From Cerrena zonata (lineage: Eukaryota; Basidiomycota; Agaricomycetes; Polyporales; Cerrenaceae): a DNA stretch of 64,000 nt. How positions within the stretch are numbered: the stretch's first letter is position 1; every line of letters begins with the position of its first letter. The position numbers and the translations under genes are program-made. Shown one piece after another: positions 20,256-31,950 of this stretch. Below the pieces are notes generated by a model. That model was not told where the DNA came from. It ran no database searches and worked only from the letters and a program-made list of their open reading frames with translations. The DNA is taken from positions 1 to 64,000 of the forward strand of contig JASBNA010000007.1 of assembly GCA_038087015.1 (NCBI GenBank), read 5' to 3'.

Positions 20256-22079
20256 ATGACTGAAACTTCGACCCAGGATGATAGACAAATTTTCGAATCA
20301 TTTCTCGGTCCCGCCAGCATGGGATGGGAAGTTGTTCCACAAGATGATGCTCTTGTAATCGCACTGAAGAATGCCTGGGGAAAACCTGTAGCCGACGACG
20401 CTGAAGTCTGGCGGAGGGACGAACTTCCGACTTCTTGTTTTGCCTTAGCAGATGCAACCAATGACCGCGACGACTTCTGCGATGGCTCCTACGTAATGTC
20501 TTTCCCTTCTCTTCAGCGAAGCCGTCAAAACTACAAGTACTGGGTACGTTCCGAGTATGTTGCAATTAACAACTACATGGAGGGCTTGTGGGAGAACATG
20601 CTGGCCGAGGGTGCCAATGATGGGGATTTGAATTCAATAGTCTTGACTGGTCAGCCTGGCATAGGTAGGTAACCCAACTATACTCTCCCTCTGAATACTC
20701 TTCCTACCGTTTTATTTGCAGGAAAAACCGTATCTATATATTACACCCTCCGACGACGCCTAGGGCAAAGGCAACCCATTGCTGTGTTCATGTCAGATCA
20801 AGCCTTCTATCTGTTCTGTGAGGCTGGAGTCGCCAAGATTCTCCCCCAATATATTGTAGATCCAAACCTCCTTACAGGCTGTTGGCTTGTGGTAGACTCC
20901 TCTGCGGCACCAACGACTTTCCCGGAACGGGTGGTCATGTGGGGTAGCCTCCTCGTGTTTGTGTCCTCTCCTAATCATGCTCGCTGGGGTCGACTGAGGA
21001 CGGCTCGTGATGGAGATCCCGGTCTCATTTATATGAATCCTTGGTCCCGTCGTGAAATTGCGCAAGGGTGGTTACGCCCAACCTATCTTGTCACAGCCTG
21101 ATTTCTGACAGGGTCTTATAGGGCTCTCTTATCTCAGCACTCTTCTATGCTCACTCCTGATGTTCTTGACGAGCGATTCTATAACTATGGCCCTATTCCC
21201 AGAATATGCTTCTACTCGCTGTACAAATGGGATAACTACGTCGTTAGGGTTCAGGAAGCCGTTGCCGATGTTGGAAGATCCTATCAGTCAATTCTTGAAC
21301 CTCAGACCTTGCCAAACCAGAACCATCTTGCTTCTCATTGCATCAGCCTTGTACGTCGCACTGTTGATATTGGACAATCCAACATCGCGAAGCGAGATCT
21401 TCTTACACCCCCTGCTGTGTCTATCACACCCATTACCACATATGTCGGCAAGATGATGGTTCTAAAGCTTATTCTTGTCGAGCAAGCAGAGGTTGTTGCG
21501 CTGTATCGACAGTTCCAACGTATTCCTGCAGCGCGATCGATGGCTGGGTCCCTTTTTGAAGCTCAAATGCATCAAAGGTTTACCAAAGGGTGCTCTATCA
21601 CGATAAGCAAGATGTTGCGGCTTGAAGATAAAGCTGACGCCAAAACGAAGCATCAGTGGCACACTTCGCATCGCGCTATTCCAGGACCTCTGGAAAACCA
21701 GCACCGACAGGCAACCTCTTATATTACTACCATCCCCACTTTGACACCCTACGTCTACGTACCTGATGATCCGCCGACCGTATCGCACGAGTACTATTAC
21801 ATCCCAGCGAGCTCGACTGAGGTCGGCTTAGACTCCTTCATGCTTCATCAGGATGACCATGGGAATGATGTTCTCTACATTTTCCGGTTCACTGTCGCTC
21901 ACAGTCATGACATGAATGTCGACCTTCCTGTCTTCCTCGGGAAATGCAACAATATCCCATCTGATCGGAGCAAATGGCGTTTTGTCCTCGTGAGCGACGA
22001 TGGATCACTGCGCACCTGTCGTTACCGCGAAGAGTTGAAGGATATCCCAATGCATTGTGCATTCTTCACCCTTTGGTAG
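20256..22079 (+). CDS. P-loop NTPase of the RHS/Crinkler-like group
   Basis: Three exons, 20256-20664, 20722-21067 and 21122-22079, join in frame to 570 residues. The first intron falls inside the Walker A motif: exon 1 ends LTGQPGIG and exon 2 continues with KTVSIYYTLRRRL, so the spliced product reads GQPGIGKT. A hydrophobic strand followed by acidic residue (GCWLVVDSS) about 60 residues on is the likely Walker B. Upstream residues (MGWEVVPQDDALVIALKNAW) resemble the N-terminal region seen in such proteins. The C-terminal third (about 310 residues) is unusual in having few clear motifs: DVLDERFYNYGPIPRICF is the best anchor. I recall this layout from basidiomycete proteins called Crinkler or retrotransposon-hot-spot, of unknown function. 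It appears intact, in contrast with the broken relative at 16.7 kb. Confidence 0.68.
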
Positions 22080-22868
22080 CACAATTCTTTTTCGTTGAGG
22101 TTTGTGGCCTTGTTTCCTGTAATGTCTTCGATAGCATTCAAGTGTCAGTTCAACGTGTAGTTTTTATATTCGAATGATACATACGTTGAGACGATTTTGA
22201 AGGGGGGTGAACAGGTTAACTTGTACGCTTCTATGTGGTGTTCACATCTTATAAAGAGAGAGAGTAGGTCCCTTTTGAGGTCAATGTCAGACTTCCAGTA
22301 CGAGACCTTCTCTTGTCCAAGGGCCTGACGTGTGCGGCATATGACCAGATGGACCCTAGAGATATCGTCGACAGAGGTATGCATCGAGAACGTTCACCTG
22401 TATAGGAAGTGTTGGTGGAGAGAGATGTTCCAGTGAGCTATGTCTAGCTAGAGTCCAGAGGAAACTACGCGATAGTAGAAGGAGAACTGTGAGAGTAGGT
22501 ATGGGAGTAGAGTTGAGACTCGAGAGGCTTGCAGCTGTGAGTACTCGCCTGAATAGAGTAGCCAGGATTTTGGTCGGATACTTAGAAGATGGGAAACGCT
22601 ATGCCTGTGGGGGTATCAGGGAGCAGACAAACTTACTTGGGCCATCTCGAGAGACTCCAAGCAATGGTCTTAGAGAGAGACAGGAGATGGAGTTGAGTGC
22701 AGTCGATCATATTGTGACGCCCGGCCCCCGGCAATCCGCCATAATGTTATATTCCAGGTGCGGACGGATTTGGTCAGTTTCAACCCCTTATGTTATCTAT
22801 ACATCTAAAACAAAGACACCTACCCAAAATGGCAAGCGAGTGATTATGTCACTAAAATTGTTATGTCA
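22080..22868. other. Intergenic stretch before the Helitron
   Basis: About 790 bases with no gene recognised. A 131-codon plus ORF at 22489-22884 has no domain and runs into the likely Helitron border. The GC-rich piece at 22718-22740 is isolated. Confidence 0.4.
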
Positions 22869-23008
22869 TCACCCTATTTGGTAGGGGTGGCTCTCTTGCG
22901 CGAAGCGCGGCCCGGCCCGTCCCGGAGATTGCACTGGAGGTGTGGAAGACAGACCGGTGGGCTCAATCTATATATACAATATTGAGTATTACCACATGTA
23001 TTATATAT

Positions 23009-23041
23009 CGTTGGAAAGCGGCTGACGAGCGCTTTCCAACG
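23009..23041. repeat. Perfect 12-base inverted repeat in Helitron 5' region
   Basis: CGTTGGAAAGCG at 23009-23020 and its exact reverse complement at 23030-23041, separated by 9 bases. It can form a stable stem-loop about 550 bases upstream of the Rep/helicase start. It may be a regulatory or replication-related structure of the element. Confidence 0.7.
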
Positions 23042-23593
23042 CAGTTTGAACCATATCGATCGCTCCAGGAATAAGAGAACTATTCCAAGATCAGTTTCCA
23101 TCTACTGCAATCACATACTATCAGATTGGTGCAATCCTTCTCTTCCTCAGACCACCACCTTTCCCTTACCCTTATTAGTTCTCATTGGTGAGTTCAGGAT
23201 TGCTGAGGTTCATCTACCATATGTCTGACTGTATCTTCATACTCTGTAGAATACACTACGTGATTTTGCAGGGTTCAAAGGAGATTGTGACCTTGAGCAG
23301 GTGCTAATCCACAGACTTTTGGTGATTGAAGACTATACAGCAAGCCTTTTGTGAAGTTCTACCTCCCTGACCTCTCTTTACGAGTTGTTTGTCGGTTGCA
23401 CCTTGAACCTCTCTCAAAAGTACGTGTTGACTGGAGATTGAGTTGGCGGGCTCCCGTGGGTTTTTACTCCAGCGAGTTTAAAGTTGCCTCTCCTTTCATT
23501 ATTTGAAAGTCGCTCCTGAGGTACCACGTCGTAGCTGCGTCCCTTCTTTCATACAATTGGAGGTGAGACAGGCATCACCTTGCGACTGCTCCA

Positions 23594-26500
23594 ATGTTAC
23601 CTCAGCATATTCACATTCCAGCCGAGTAAGTATTGTTATTATAATCAATTTGATTTAACTGATAATCAAATATAGTGAAGATTTTGGACCCCCTGGACCC
23701 TCTGGACCCCCTGGACCCCCTGGACCTCCTGGACCTCCTGGACCCCCTGGACCCCCTGGACTTCCTGGACCCCCTGGACTTCCTGGACCCTCTGGATCTT
23801 TTGAACCCTCAAATCCAAATTTTGCTCTGTACGTAAAAATAAAATAAAATATCATAATGTTATTAATTTATTTTAGAAATCGTCGATCACTCTCTTTAGA
23901 GTATATGACACCACCTCTCAATCAGAATCCTCCTTTTCAGCCTCCTGCATCTATGCATTTTGAAGAACAGCCAAGGTATTAATGCCTAATAATTTTCTTA
24001 TTTCTTTAAATAATTATCTATTTTAGAACTCCATCACCTCCATCACCTTTATCATCTGAAACCTCTCCACAACGTAACACACGTCATGGACGTCGTGCTG
24101 AACGATTGACCCGAGTTATGACAAGTCCTCAACATCGTCGTGAACCTTCTCAACAAAATATACCACCACCTTCACAGTTGCCTCCTATTCCATTTATGCT
24201 GCATCAGCCACAACGTATGTAGATTTATATTTTGTTTATATATTGCTTATTGCTTATTCTAATTTATATTATATATTTAGCTATTCATATTCCCTCACCT
24301 ATTTCAACTCCCTCACCTCTTCCATCATTTGAAACAGTTGAAGTTAATGGTCAAAATGTTCGCCTTAATCGGCAATTGGCTAATATGGTTACCGCTATGC
24401 AATCAGTACATGCACCACAACTTCAGCCACGAAGAAGACGTGCAAGAGGTGAACAGGCACAACCTGTACAGTCACCTCCAGCAGCTCATAATCTTGCTGA
24501 ACGACTGGCAGCTTTAAATCAACCTGGTGCTCCACAGCTTCAGGTATTTCGGACAAGACAGCGTTTGCATCAGCCACCACGTCCACATACATCTCCACCT
24601 ATGCCAAATCAACCACTACATCCACAGCCACCATTTCCTGTACAAAACAGACCACCTATCCCTCCTGCTCCTCCTGCTCCTCCTGCTCCTCCTGCTCCTC
24701 CTCCACGGCCACGTTCAGCATCACCTCATTCATCACCACTTTGGTTTCCATATTCACCATTACCTTCACCATCACCACCACCTCCTTCACCACAAATGCC
24801 ACTCTCACCAATATTATCATTGCCACCACCATTGTCATCTCCACCTCCACCTCCACCTCCACCTCCACCTCTATCTCCATCTCCACCTCCACCATCTCCA
24901 CCACCTCCACCTCCACCTCCACCACCTCCACCTACTATTCCTATGGCACGACGGCCTTTTTCATGGAGAACAGTTGATCCACATTCTTTGGATCAAATGT
25001 CTTTACGTTGTCCAGACTGTGGAGCATGGCATTGGAAAGCAGAAAAGCTATCCAGAGGAGACAAATTTGGCATGTGCTGTCTCAGTGGCAAGGTTAAACT
25101 GGAGTCTTTGAAAGCATTTCCACCAGAGCTTCAGCAGCTTTTCACCACTTCTTCTACATTTAGAAGAAATGTTAGAAAATATAATGCTGCACTTTCAATG
25201 GCATCTATAGGTGTACATGTTGATCACTCTGTGAACAATGGTGGTGGCCCTCCTATATACAAAATACGTGGTGCTCTTTATCATCGGATTGGTTCTCTCT
25301 TGCCAGCTCCAGATGAACAAAAAACATATGCACAGCTATTTTTTACAGACTCTGAATCAGCACTAAATCAGAGGATGCAAAATAATGCTGAGGCAAATGG
25401 AGGAGCAGGACTTGACAGAAATATTATGAGAGAGTTGCAGGATATGTTACACAATCATAATCCTTATGTTCAGCAATTCAAGGCTGCTTATCAAATTATG
25501 CAAGAGCAACAGCCTGCACAGCTGCAAATCCGATTTTTTTTGGATCCTGGGAAAGATAAACATCGTTACAATCTTCCCACTGTTAGTGAAGTTGCTGCTA
25601 TCATTCCTGGAGACTGCAGTATTCCAACTGAACCTCGAGAGGTTATTTGTCATCTCCAAGATGGAAATCTCCAACGTATCAGTGAAAAACATCCTCTTTA
25701 TCATCCTTTGGCATACACATTACTCTTTCCTCTTGGAGATCGTGGTTGGCACTATAACATTCCTCTTTTACTTCCAAATGCACCTCTTAATGAGGAGGAG
25801 GAGGAAAATCCCAATGCCCGAAAACGTAAAAAGGTTACAATGCGAGACTACTATGCATACCGATTACATCCACGCAATAATAGAAACAACCAGCTTCATC
25901 CTAACACTGAACCTTTGAATGTGTTCTATGGTGGTTCTCTATTTCAACAATGGATTGTTGATAGTTGGGCTGCTGTTGATCAAGAGTGATTGGATTGGGT
26001 CCGTTTTAACCAAAACAAGATCCGTGCTGATCTTTACCAAGGTGTTGTAGATCATCTTGCACAAGGTGATAATCTGGCAGATACTGGACAACGTATTATT
26101 CTTCCATCATCATTTACTGGAAGTGTTCGATGTATGCAGCAGTGGTATCAGGACTCAATGGCTATTGTTCGAACTTTGGGACATCCAGATCTTTTTATCA
26201 CTATGACTTGCAATCCCAAATGGAAAGAAATTCAAGATGAACTTTTACCAGGACAGACAGCTGCAGACCGGCCAGATTTAGTTGCCCGTGTTTTCAAACT
26301 GAAAGCAAAGGCTCTAATAGACATTCTGTGCAAGAAACACAAGTTGGGAAAAATCATTGCTCATGTTCATACCATTGAATTTCAAAAACGTGGCCTTCCT
26401 CATATGCATATGATCATATTCTTTGATCACAACTCCAAACTCAATACACCAGACTTAGTGGACTCTCTCATTTCTGCTGAGATACCAGATCCAGCTATAG

Positions 26501-29214
26501 ATCCAGAGCTACATCAGTTGGTCTTGAAGTATATGATTCATGGACCATGTGGTATAGATAACCCCAATTCTGCCTGTATGGAAAATGGAAAATGTTCTAA
26601 AAATTTTCCAAAACCATTTCAAGCAGCCACCTCAATGACAGAGGACTCATATACCACCTATCGTAGACAAGACAATGGACATACCTACACAGTCAAAGTT
26701 GGCAATCAAGAGGTTCAAATCAACAATGGCAATGTTGTTCCCTTTTGTCCCTTCCTTCTTCGCCTCTTTGAATGTCACATCAATGTCGAATGTGTCTACT
26801 CTCTCAAGTCAGTCAAATACATGCACAAATATGTCTACAAAGGTCATGACTGTATCTCTATGGGTATCTTGGGACCAGAGCAGAATGATGAGATCAAGCT
26901 TTTTCTGGATGCCCGATATGTCTCTGCACCAGAGGCATGCTGGAGAATCTTGAAGTTTCCTTTACATCTGGAGTTTCCACATGTTGAACGGCTCCAAGTT
27001 CATTTGGAAAATCAGCAGACTATCACTTTTGGTGAAGATGAAAATGAAGAGGATATTCTCAACCGTGGCCAAAGACATACAACTCTTACTGCATTTTTTG
27101 AGGCAAACAAGACATTTCCAGAGGCACGATTGCTGTTATATCAAGAGATGCCAGGCAAATTTACATGGCAGAGAAAGTCTCGACGATGGCAGAAACGTGT
27201 TCAGGCCTCTTCAGCAATTGGTCGTATTATCTTCGTTCATCCAAAGGCTGAAGAACGTTATTATCTCCGTTTACTACTCACAGTTGTGAGAGGTCCTCAA
27301 TCTTTTGAAGATCTTAGACAAGTAGATGGTATTCTCCATGATACATATAAAGCAGCATGTTCAGCTCATGGACTACTGGAGAATGATGGAGAATGGAGAG
27401 AGTGCTTAGAGCAAGCCTCTGTCATGGCCTCTGGATCCCAACTTCGCACTTTGTTTGCAACTATTCTTCTTGACTGTACTCCATTCAACCCTGCTCAATT
27501 GTGGAATGACTTCCGGCATCACATTTGCGATGATATTCAATACAAGCTTCAGCATCAACATGGAATTGCTGATCCCACCCAAGATCAGATTTATGACTTT
27601 GGCCTTTATCTTCTCAATGAAATTCTTTTACTGCGTAATCGTTCATTAGAAGATTTTCCCACTATGCCACAGTCTATGATGCCATGGGGAAATCTCCAGG
27701 ACAATCACCTTATTGGAGAACAGCTCAATTATGATGTTGCTCAACTTGCTCAAGACAGTCATATTTATGAAGGTCAAATGAATGTGGAGCAAAGTCATGC
27801 TTACAATATCATCCTTGATGCAGTCAATACCACATCTGGCAAGAGCTTTTTTCTCCATGGTCCAGCAGGTACTGGCAAGACATTCTGTTATCGTGCAATT
27901 TGTGCAAAGCTTAGAAGCGAGGGGAAGATTGTTCTATGTGTTGCATCATCTGGAATTGCCTCATTACTTCTTGAAGGAGGTCGTACTGTTCATTTCCGTT
28001 TGAATGTTGGACTCAATCTTCATGAAACATCATATTGCCGGATCACAAAAGATAGCCCTTTGGCAGAGCTATTACGTCAAACCAGCTTAATCATTTGGGA
28101 TGAAGCACCAATGCAACATCGATATGTTGCTGAAACAGTCAACCGCAGTCTTCAAGATATCCGAGATAGCACCACTTTGTTTGGAGGCATAACTGTGGTT
28201 TTAGGTGGTGATTTTCAGCAAATATTACCAGTTATAATCCGTGGTTCACATGCACAAATTGTTGCTGCTTCACTTCCAAGGTCCAATCTCTGGCAACATA
28301 TTGAAGTTCTCTTTCTCAAAACCAATATGCGACTTGGTCAAAGTGCTGCTGATCGAGAATTTGCTGACTGGCTTCAACAAATGGGACATGGACAGCATAC
28401 ATCCCCTGATGGTACCATCACATTGCCAGTACAAATGAGACTGGGTCAAAACACAGTGCAAAATCTTATTCAGGAAATATATGGCGATCTCTATCCCAAT
28501 TGTATCAACCCTCTTGAAGACTCATATTTTCTAAACCGCACTATCCTCAGCTCACGCAATAGCGATGTTAATGCAATGAATGACCTTATTCTTGCCAGGA
28601 TGCCAGGAGAGTCTATTCTTTTACAAAGTGCCGATTCCATAGGTTCCGAAGCTGGTGACAATCCAACAGTCAACAATCTCTATCCAGTTGAATTTCTCAA
28701 TACCATCAATGCCTCTGCACTCCCACTTGCTAAACTTACACTCAAAATTGGATGCCCAATTATAATCCTTCGTAATATTGATCCTGTCAATGGTGCATGC
28801 AATGGCTCTCGAGCAATTCTACTGCGAGTTACAACAAGAGTGTTAGAGGTTCGTCTTATTGATGGGAAAGGTGTAGGAAAACATATATTCATTCCTCGCA
28901 TAACATGCACTGCTGGAGAAAAAGACTGTGGCCTACCATTTGAACTTCGTCGCCGACAATTTCCTGTCCGCCTTGCATTTGCAATGACAATCAACAAGTC
29001 TCAGGGACAGTCAGTTGCAAATGTTGGTATTGATTTGCGAGTTCCTATTTTTACACATGGTCAATTATATGTTGCTCTGTCTCGAGTAACTTCTGCTGCA
29101 CATATCAAGGTTCTTTTCCCACATGGAGCAGAAACTACCAATACCAAGAACATTGTCTATCCAGAAATACTCCTGATGTATGTACTTTTATTACTCTCAA
29201 ATGATCTTTACTAA
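23594..29214 (+). pseudogene. Helitron Rep/helicase gene with one internal stop
   Basis: Five exons (23594-23625, 23676-23828, 23877-23975, 24027-24214, 24281-29214) join in frame to 1,801 codons, broken only by TGA at 25987-25989. N-terminus: a collagen-like run of 12 Gly-X-Y triplets (23686-23793), then Pro-rich low complexity with a polyproline tract (about 24658-24940). Next a CPDCGAWHW...CC zinc-binding-like motif, and the Helitron-like N domain (LPTVSEVAAIIPGD; PLYHPLAYTLLFPLGDRGWH). After the stop comes the HUH Rep nuclease: GLPHMHMIIF with His-Met-His at 26401-26409, and the two-tyrosine motif YMHKY (26818-26832). The Pif1-type helicase follows: Walker A GPAGTGKT (27859-27882), Walker B IIWDEAP (about 28090), GGDFQQILPV, and the C-terminal TINKSQGQS / LYVALSRVTS motifs. 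Nuclease and helicase residues all look intact. The CGA-to-TGA type change in a Arg-type position would explain the stop. Confidence 0.88.
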
Positions 29215-29321
29215 TTAGAAAAATAGTCCAGATTAACTTTGCCATAGTGCTTCAGATACTTATTATATTTGAGATATATCTGTACTTATATTTTATATTA
29301 TTCTTCAATAAACAATACACA

Positions 29322-29352
29322 GCCTGTGGTGACCACGGGCGATAAAAGCTAG
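29322..29352 (+). terminator. Helitron 3' hairpin and CTAG end
   Basis: GCCTGTGG and CCACGGGC form an 8-bp stem (one G-T pair) around TGA; eight bases later CTAG closes the element and the next base is T. This matches the 3' transposition terminator of Helitrons. Confidence 0.8.
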
Positions 29353-29829
29353 TACTCTTTTCAGGACGGATTGGCTGAATTTTTAGCCGATGTTATATCC
29401 ATCAGACCGACGAAAGTGCCTTAGGTGGTCGAAGGTCGTATCCCTCGAAGGACGGATTGAAAGGTATATTGAAGTTCCCAGCACTGTCCTTTGGAAATGT
29501 TCTCTCGTTACTATTGGCTCTGCTAGTGATGTAACCCTCTATCCAATGATGAGTGGCCGACATGATTGGATTGACCGTGATAAGGCCCATATTGTCAGCA
29601 AGCCTTCCTATGATGCGCCGGTTTTGAGGTTGTATCCCATAAAAAGGACGGATGAACTACACTGTTGAGCCTGTAGTCCAATATCGGACGGAAAGTGTGC
29701 CAAAATAAGGAGGTATACCCCAATTCGGACGTTTGGACGCCGAAACGTAGAGGACGGATTGCCCCAAAAATTGAGTTTTCGGAGTATAACATTGTAGTGA
29801 GTTGCCGGGGGTCCTCCTTCTCCTCAGTC
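29353..29829. repeat. Degenerate GGACGGATT-containing repeats
   Basis: GGACGGATT occurs at 29364, 29450 and 29751, with close variants at 29645 (GGACGGATG) and 29685 (GGACGGAAA). Several copies are preceded by GTATCC-like sequence 6-10 bases upstream, giving an irregular repeat of about 30 bases. No credible gene is present here. Confidence 0.45.
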
Positions 29830-30039
29830 TTATGACGCTTGAAAACTTCGATCACTAGCACTTTCTCTTCCTCCTCTTCCTCCTCTCTCTCGAACTTGTT
29901 AGCAATGTTACCCTTTTCCTTCAAGGCGATTTTGCAATTATCTGGTTCATGCTGTACGAGTCCAAGAACCTCAGCACGGATCTATTGACCACTTGGGCAA
30001 CAACAACTCTCATCCTACATCGCCGAACTCCGGGCCTGT

Positions 30040-31950
30040 TAACTTATCCCACCCTGATAAATCGACATTCCGCCACAACCCATTCATGCAAACGTGCCCT
30101 CCCATTACTCTCGCTCGAATCCAGGCACCGGATGGGCATGAGATGCTTTGCTTGCAGCAAGAGCATTCGCTGTGAGTATTCCATCCCTTATCTTAGTACG
30201 CTACTTTAAAGTTCTTTCTATTACCAAGAACTTTCGTATTCCCACCAGCTTTCTATTGCTCTTAACCACCTCTACCCTTACTCCGATATCAACATCTCCC
30301 AACGACCTTGCTCCTCCTCACTCGGCATACTTCACTCCAACCCCGGGGATATTCTTTATAATGAAAATCGCGTTAAACCCCTCCTTTGACTCGTTAGGGG
30401 ATATCGATCGTTGAACGGTGGGCAATAACTTGGATAGAGCGGGAAGGAATATCTCGGTGGGGTCAGAATACCACTCTGTACGCCTGTCGAAATCTCTCAC
30501 TACGATCTCACTTGCGTTGGTACTGGATATACTTCGCTTATTTTGAATTCGCCTTGTGCAGCTAGTGCAGCCAGCGTCGCTCCGTATCCCTTTCATAAAA
30601 TTCTATGATGTCATCTACCTAAGAACTCAGTGCCGTTATAACAGGCGTCTCACTGCCATCACTCTGCTGCTCTCTGGACACCCCAGTCGATACACGTTCG
30701 CGCTGGACAGCACTACATGAAGTCATATACAGTCCTCTCTCTTGTCGAACTCGCATCCACTCGTTCCGTTTCAGGTTTTCCAAACACTCCCTTGGGCAGG
30801 AAACAATAACCACATCTCTATGTCAACATTACAACAATATTCTCTGTTTTGGCCGTGCGTATATTTGTTAATGCCGGATCTTCGAAGGGGAAGGGAGCAT
30901 GTCATCGGGTGGTAGAAAAGGACAGCTGTAAACTGCCCTGGGAGGGCCACATCTGCTCGATCAATTCCCGTGTTGTGATTACATGCGTATTGACCTTCAG
31001 CTTTCTGGCTTTATTATGCATCTAAGACTCGACAACGGTCCTATATGACTATTACTTGGGTTCCTGTCCACCTCGCAATAACAGCCGTCTGCAGTGCACC
31101 GTCACATGGAATATACCACGGTTCTACATCACGTTCTTAGTATGTCTCCTGCTCAGGTACATCGACTTCGACATAAAATCTCTAGATGCTTGCACGAATC
31201 GCGGTTGGGCCACCTCTGATTCCCATGAAACCTCCTCTCTTGCCAGTCCGTCCTGATAACAGTACATGTGTACATTTCACTGAGTTGATCTTAATCCTTG
31301 TTGCCTCAATCTACCGATTCCTTTTGATATTGGGTCTGGGGTAAGCGGTGATCGCGATGCCGACTAGGGTTTCTATCTAGTGGATTAATTGCTGGGTTTT
31401 TGGCTTGAATGAAGTGACTCGGGGTAGACAGCACCACGGAGCATGCTGGATAGGAAGTCAAGTGTACTTAACTTTCCCTGTTACGTTCCGCAATGTATTC
31501 TTCGATATTAAATTTGTACAGCTTTGTGGGTTTCTACAATAAATCATACTGTCCCCATCTGCACAGATACATCTCGATCTCCGCGGAACCTGCATCCCGT
31601 CAGCGGTGAGCGGCGAAAGAACATTCATTCAGACACTTGATCCTAGGATCGAGTGTCACATCCTGTGCAAGCGAGGCGCACGTAACCCTTACTTGTCTGC
31701 GCATCCAACTATCGCTCCCCCATCTTCTTACTTGCTACCTTCATCTTCGCTATGCCTCGCTCTCGCTCTCACTCTACTTCCTCGCTACCATCCAATCTGC
31801 AGTCGTCGTGGTCTCTCCAGTCGCGACCGATAGCCGTTTACGATCAGACTGAAGAATCGGCTGATCACGCTTCCATCGATATTGATTCTAGACCTGGTCC
31901 CTCAAGTCAAGGTCCTATCATGATGGAAACCAATTCATTCGACAATCCAA
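30040..31950 (+). repeat. Inverted arm, left, cassette A
   Basis: Reverse complement of the right arm at about 34600-36060, diverged and with indels. Landmarks in order: the ACAAATCGACATTC-like outer end, the TTGGATAGAGCG / CGGTGGGGT segment, TTCGCCTTGTG, CACTGCCATCACTCTG, CTCAATGTAAAATCTC-like segment, and finally the first coding segment of the F-box gene (DQTEESADHAS...PSSQG). The arm therefore overlaps exon 1 of the F-box gene. Confidence 0.7.

Larger units (their letters stand above)
22869..29352 (+). mobile_element. Autonomous Helitron
   Basis: The element encodes a Rep/Pif1-helicase protein (23594-29214). Its 3' end fits Helitron rules: an 8-bp stem, 3-base loop hairpin at 29322-29340 (one G-T pair), then 8 bases and CTAG at 29349-29352, followed by host T. 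The 5' border is uncertain. I propose TC at 22869-22870 after a host A, followed closely by a short inverted repeat (CACCCTA / TAGGGGTG), a GCGC-GAA-GCGC hairpin at 22898-22908 and a strong 12-base inverted repeat at 23009-23041. With these borders the element is about 6.5 kb and sits at an A|T site, as expected for rolling-circle insertion without target duplication. Base composition is more AT-rich than the neighbours. The 3' end is well supported, the 5' end only weakly. Confidence 0.8.

Noticed and set aside
22690..22760. GTGACGCCCGGC-rich segment, considered as an LTR start
   Set aside because: No matching second LTR, primer-binding site or retrotransposon coding sequence nearby.
23655..23855. 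Minus-strand ORF with Gly-Pro-Gly repeats
   Set aside because: It is the antisense of the Gly-X-Y coding run of the Helitron gene; the plus-strand reading joins in phase with the nuclease and is preferred.
24527..25111. His/Leu-rich ORF of 194 codons
   Set aside because: Frame-shifted shadow of the polyproline coding tract of the Helitron gene; repeated CCA/CCT triplets produce it.
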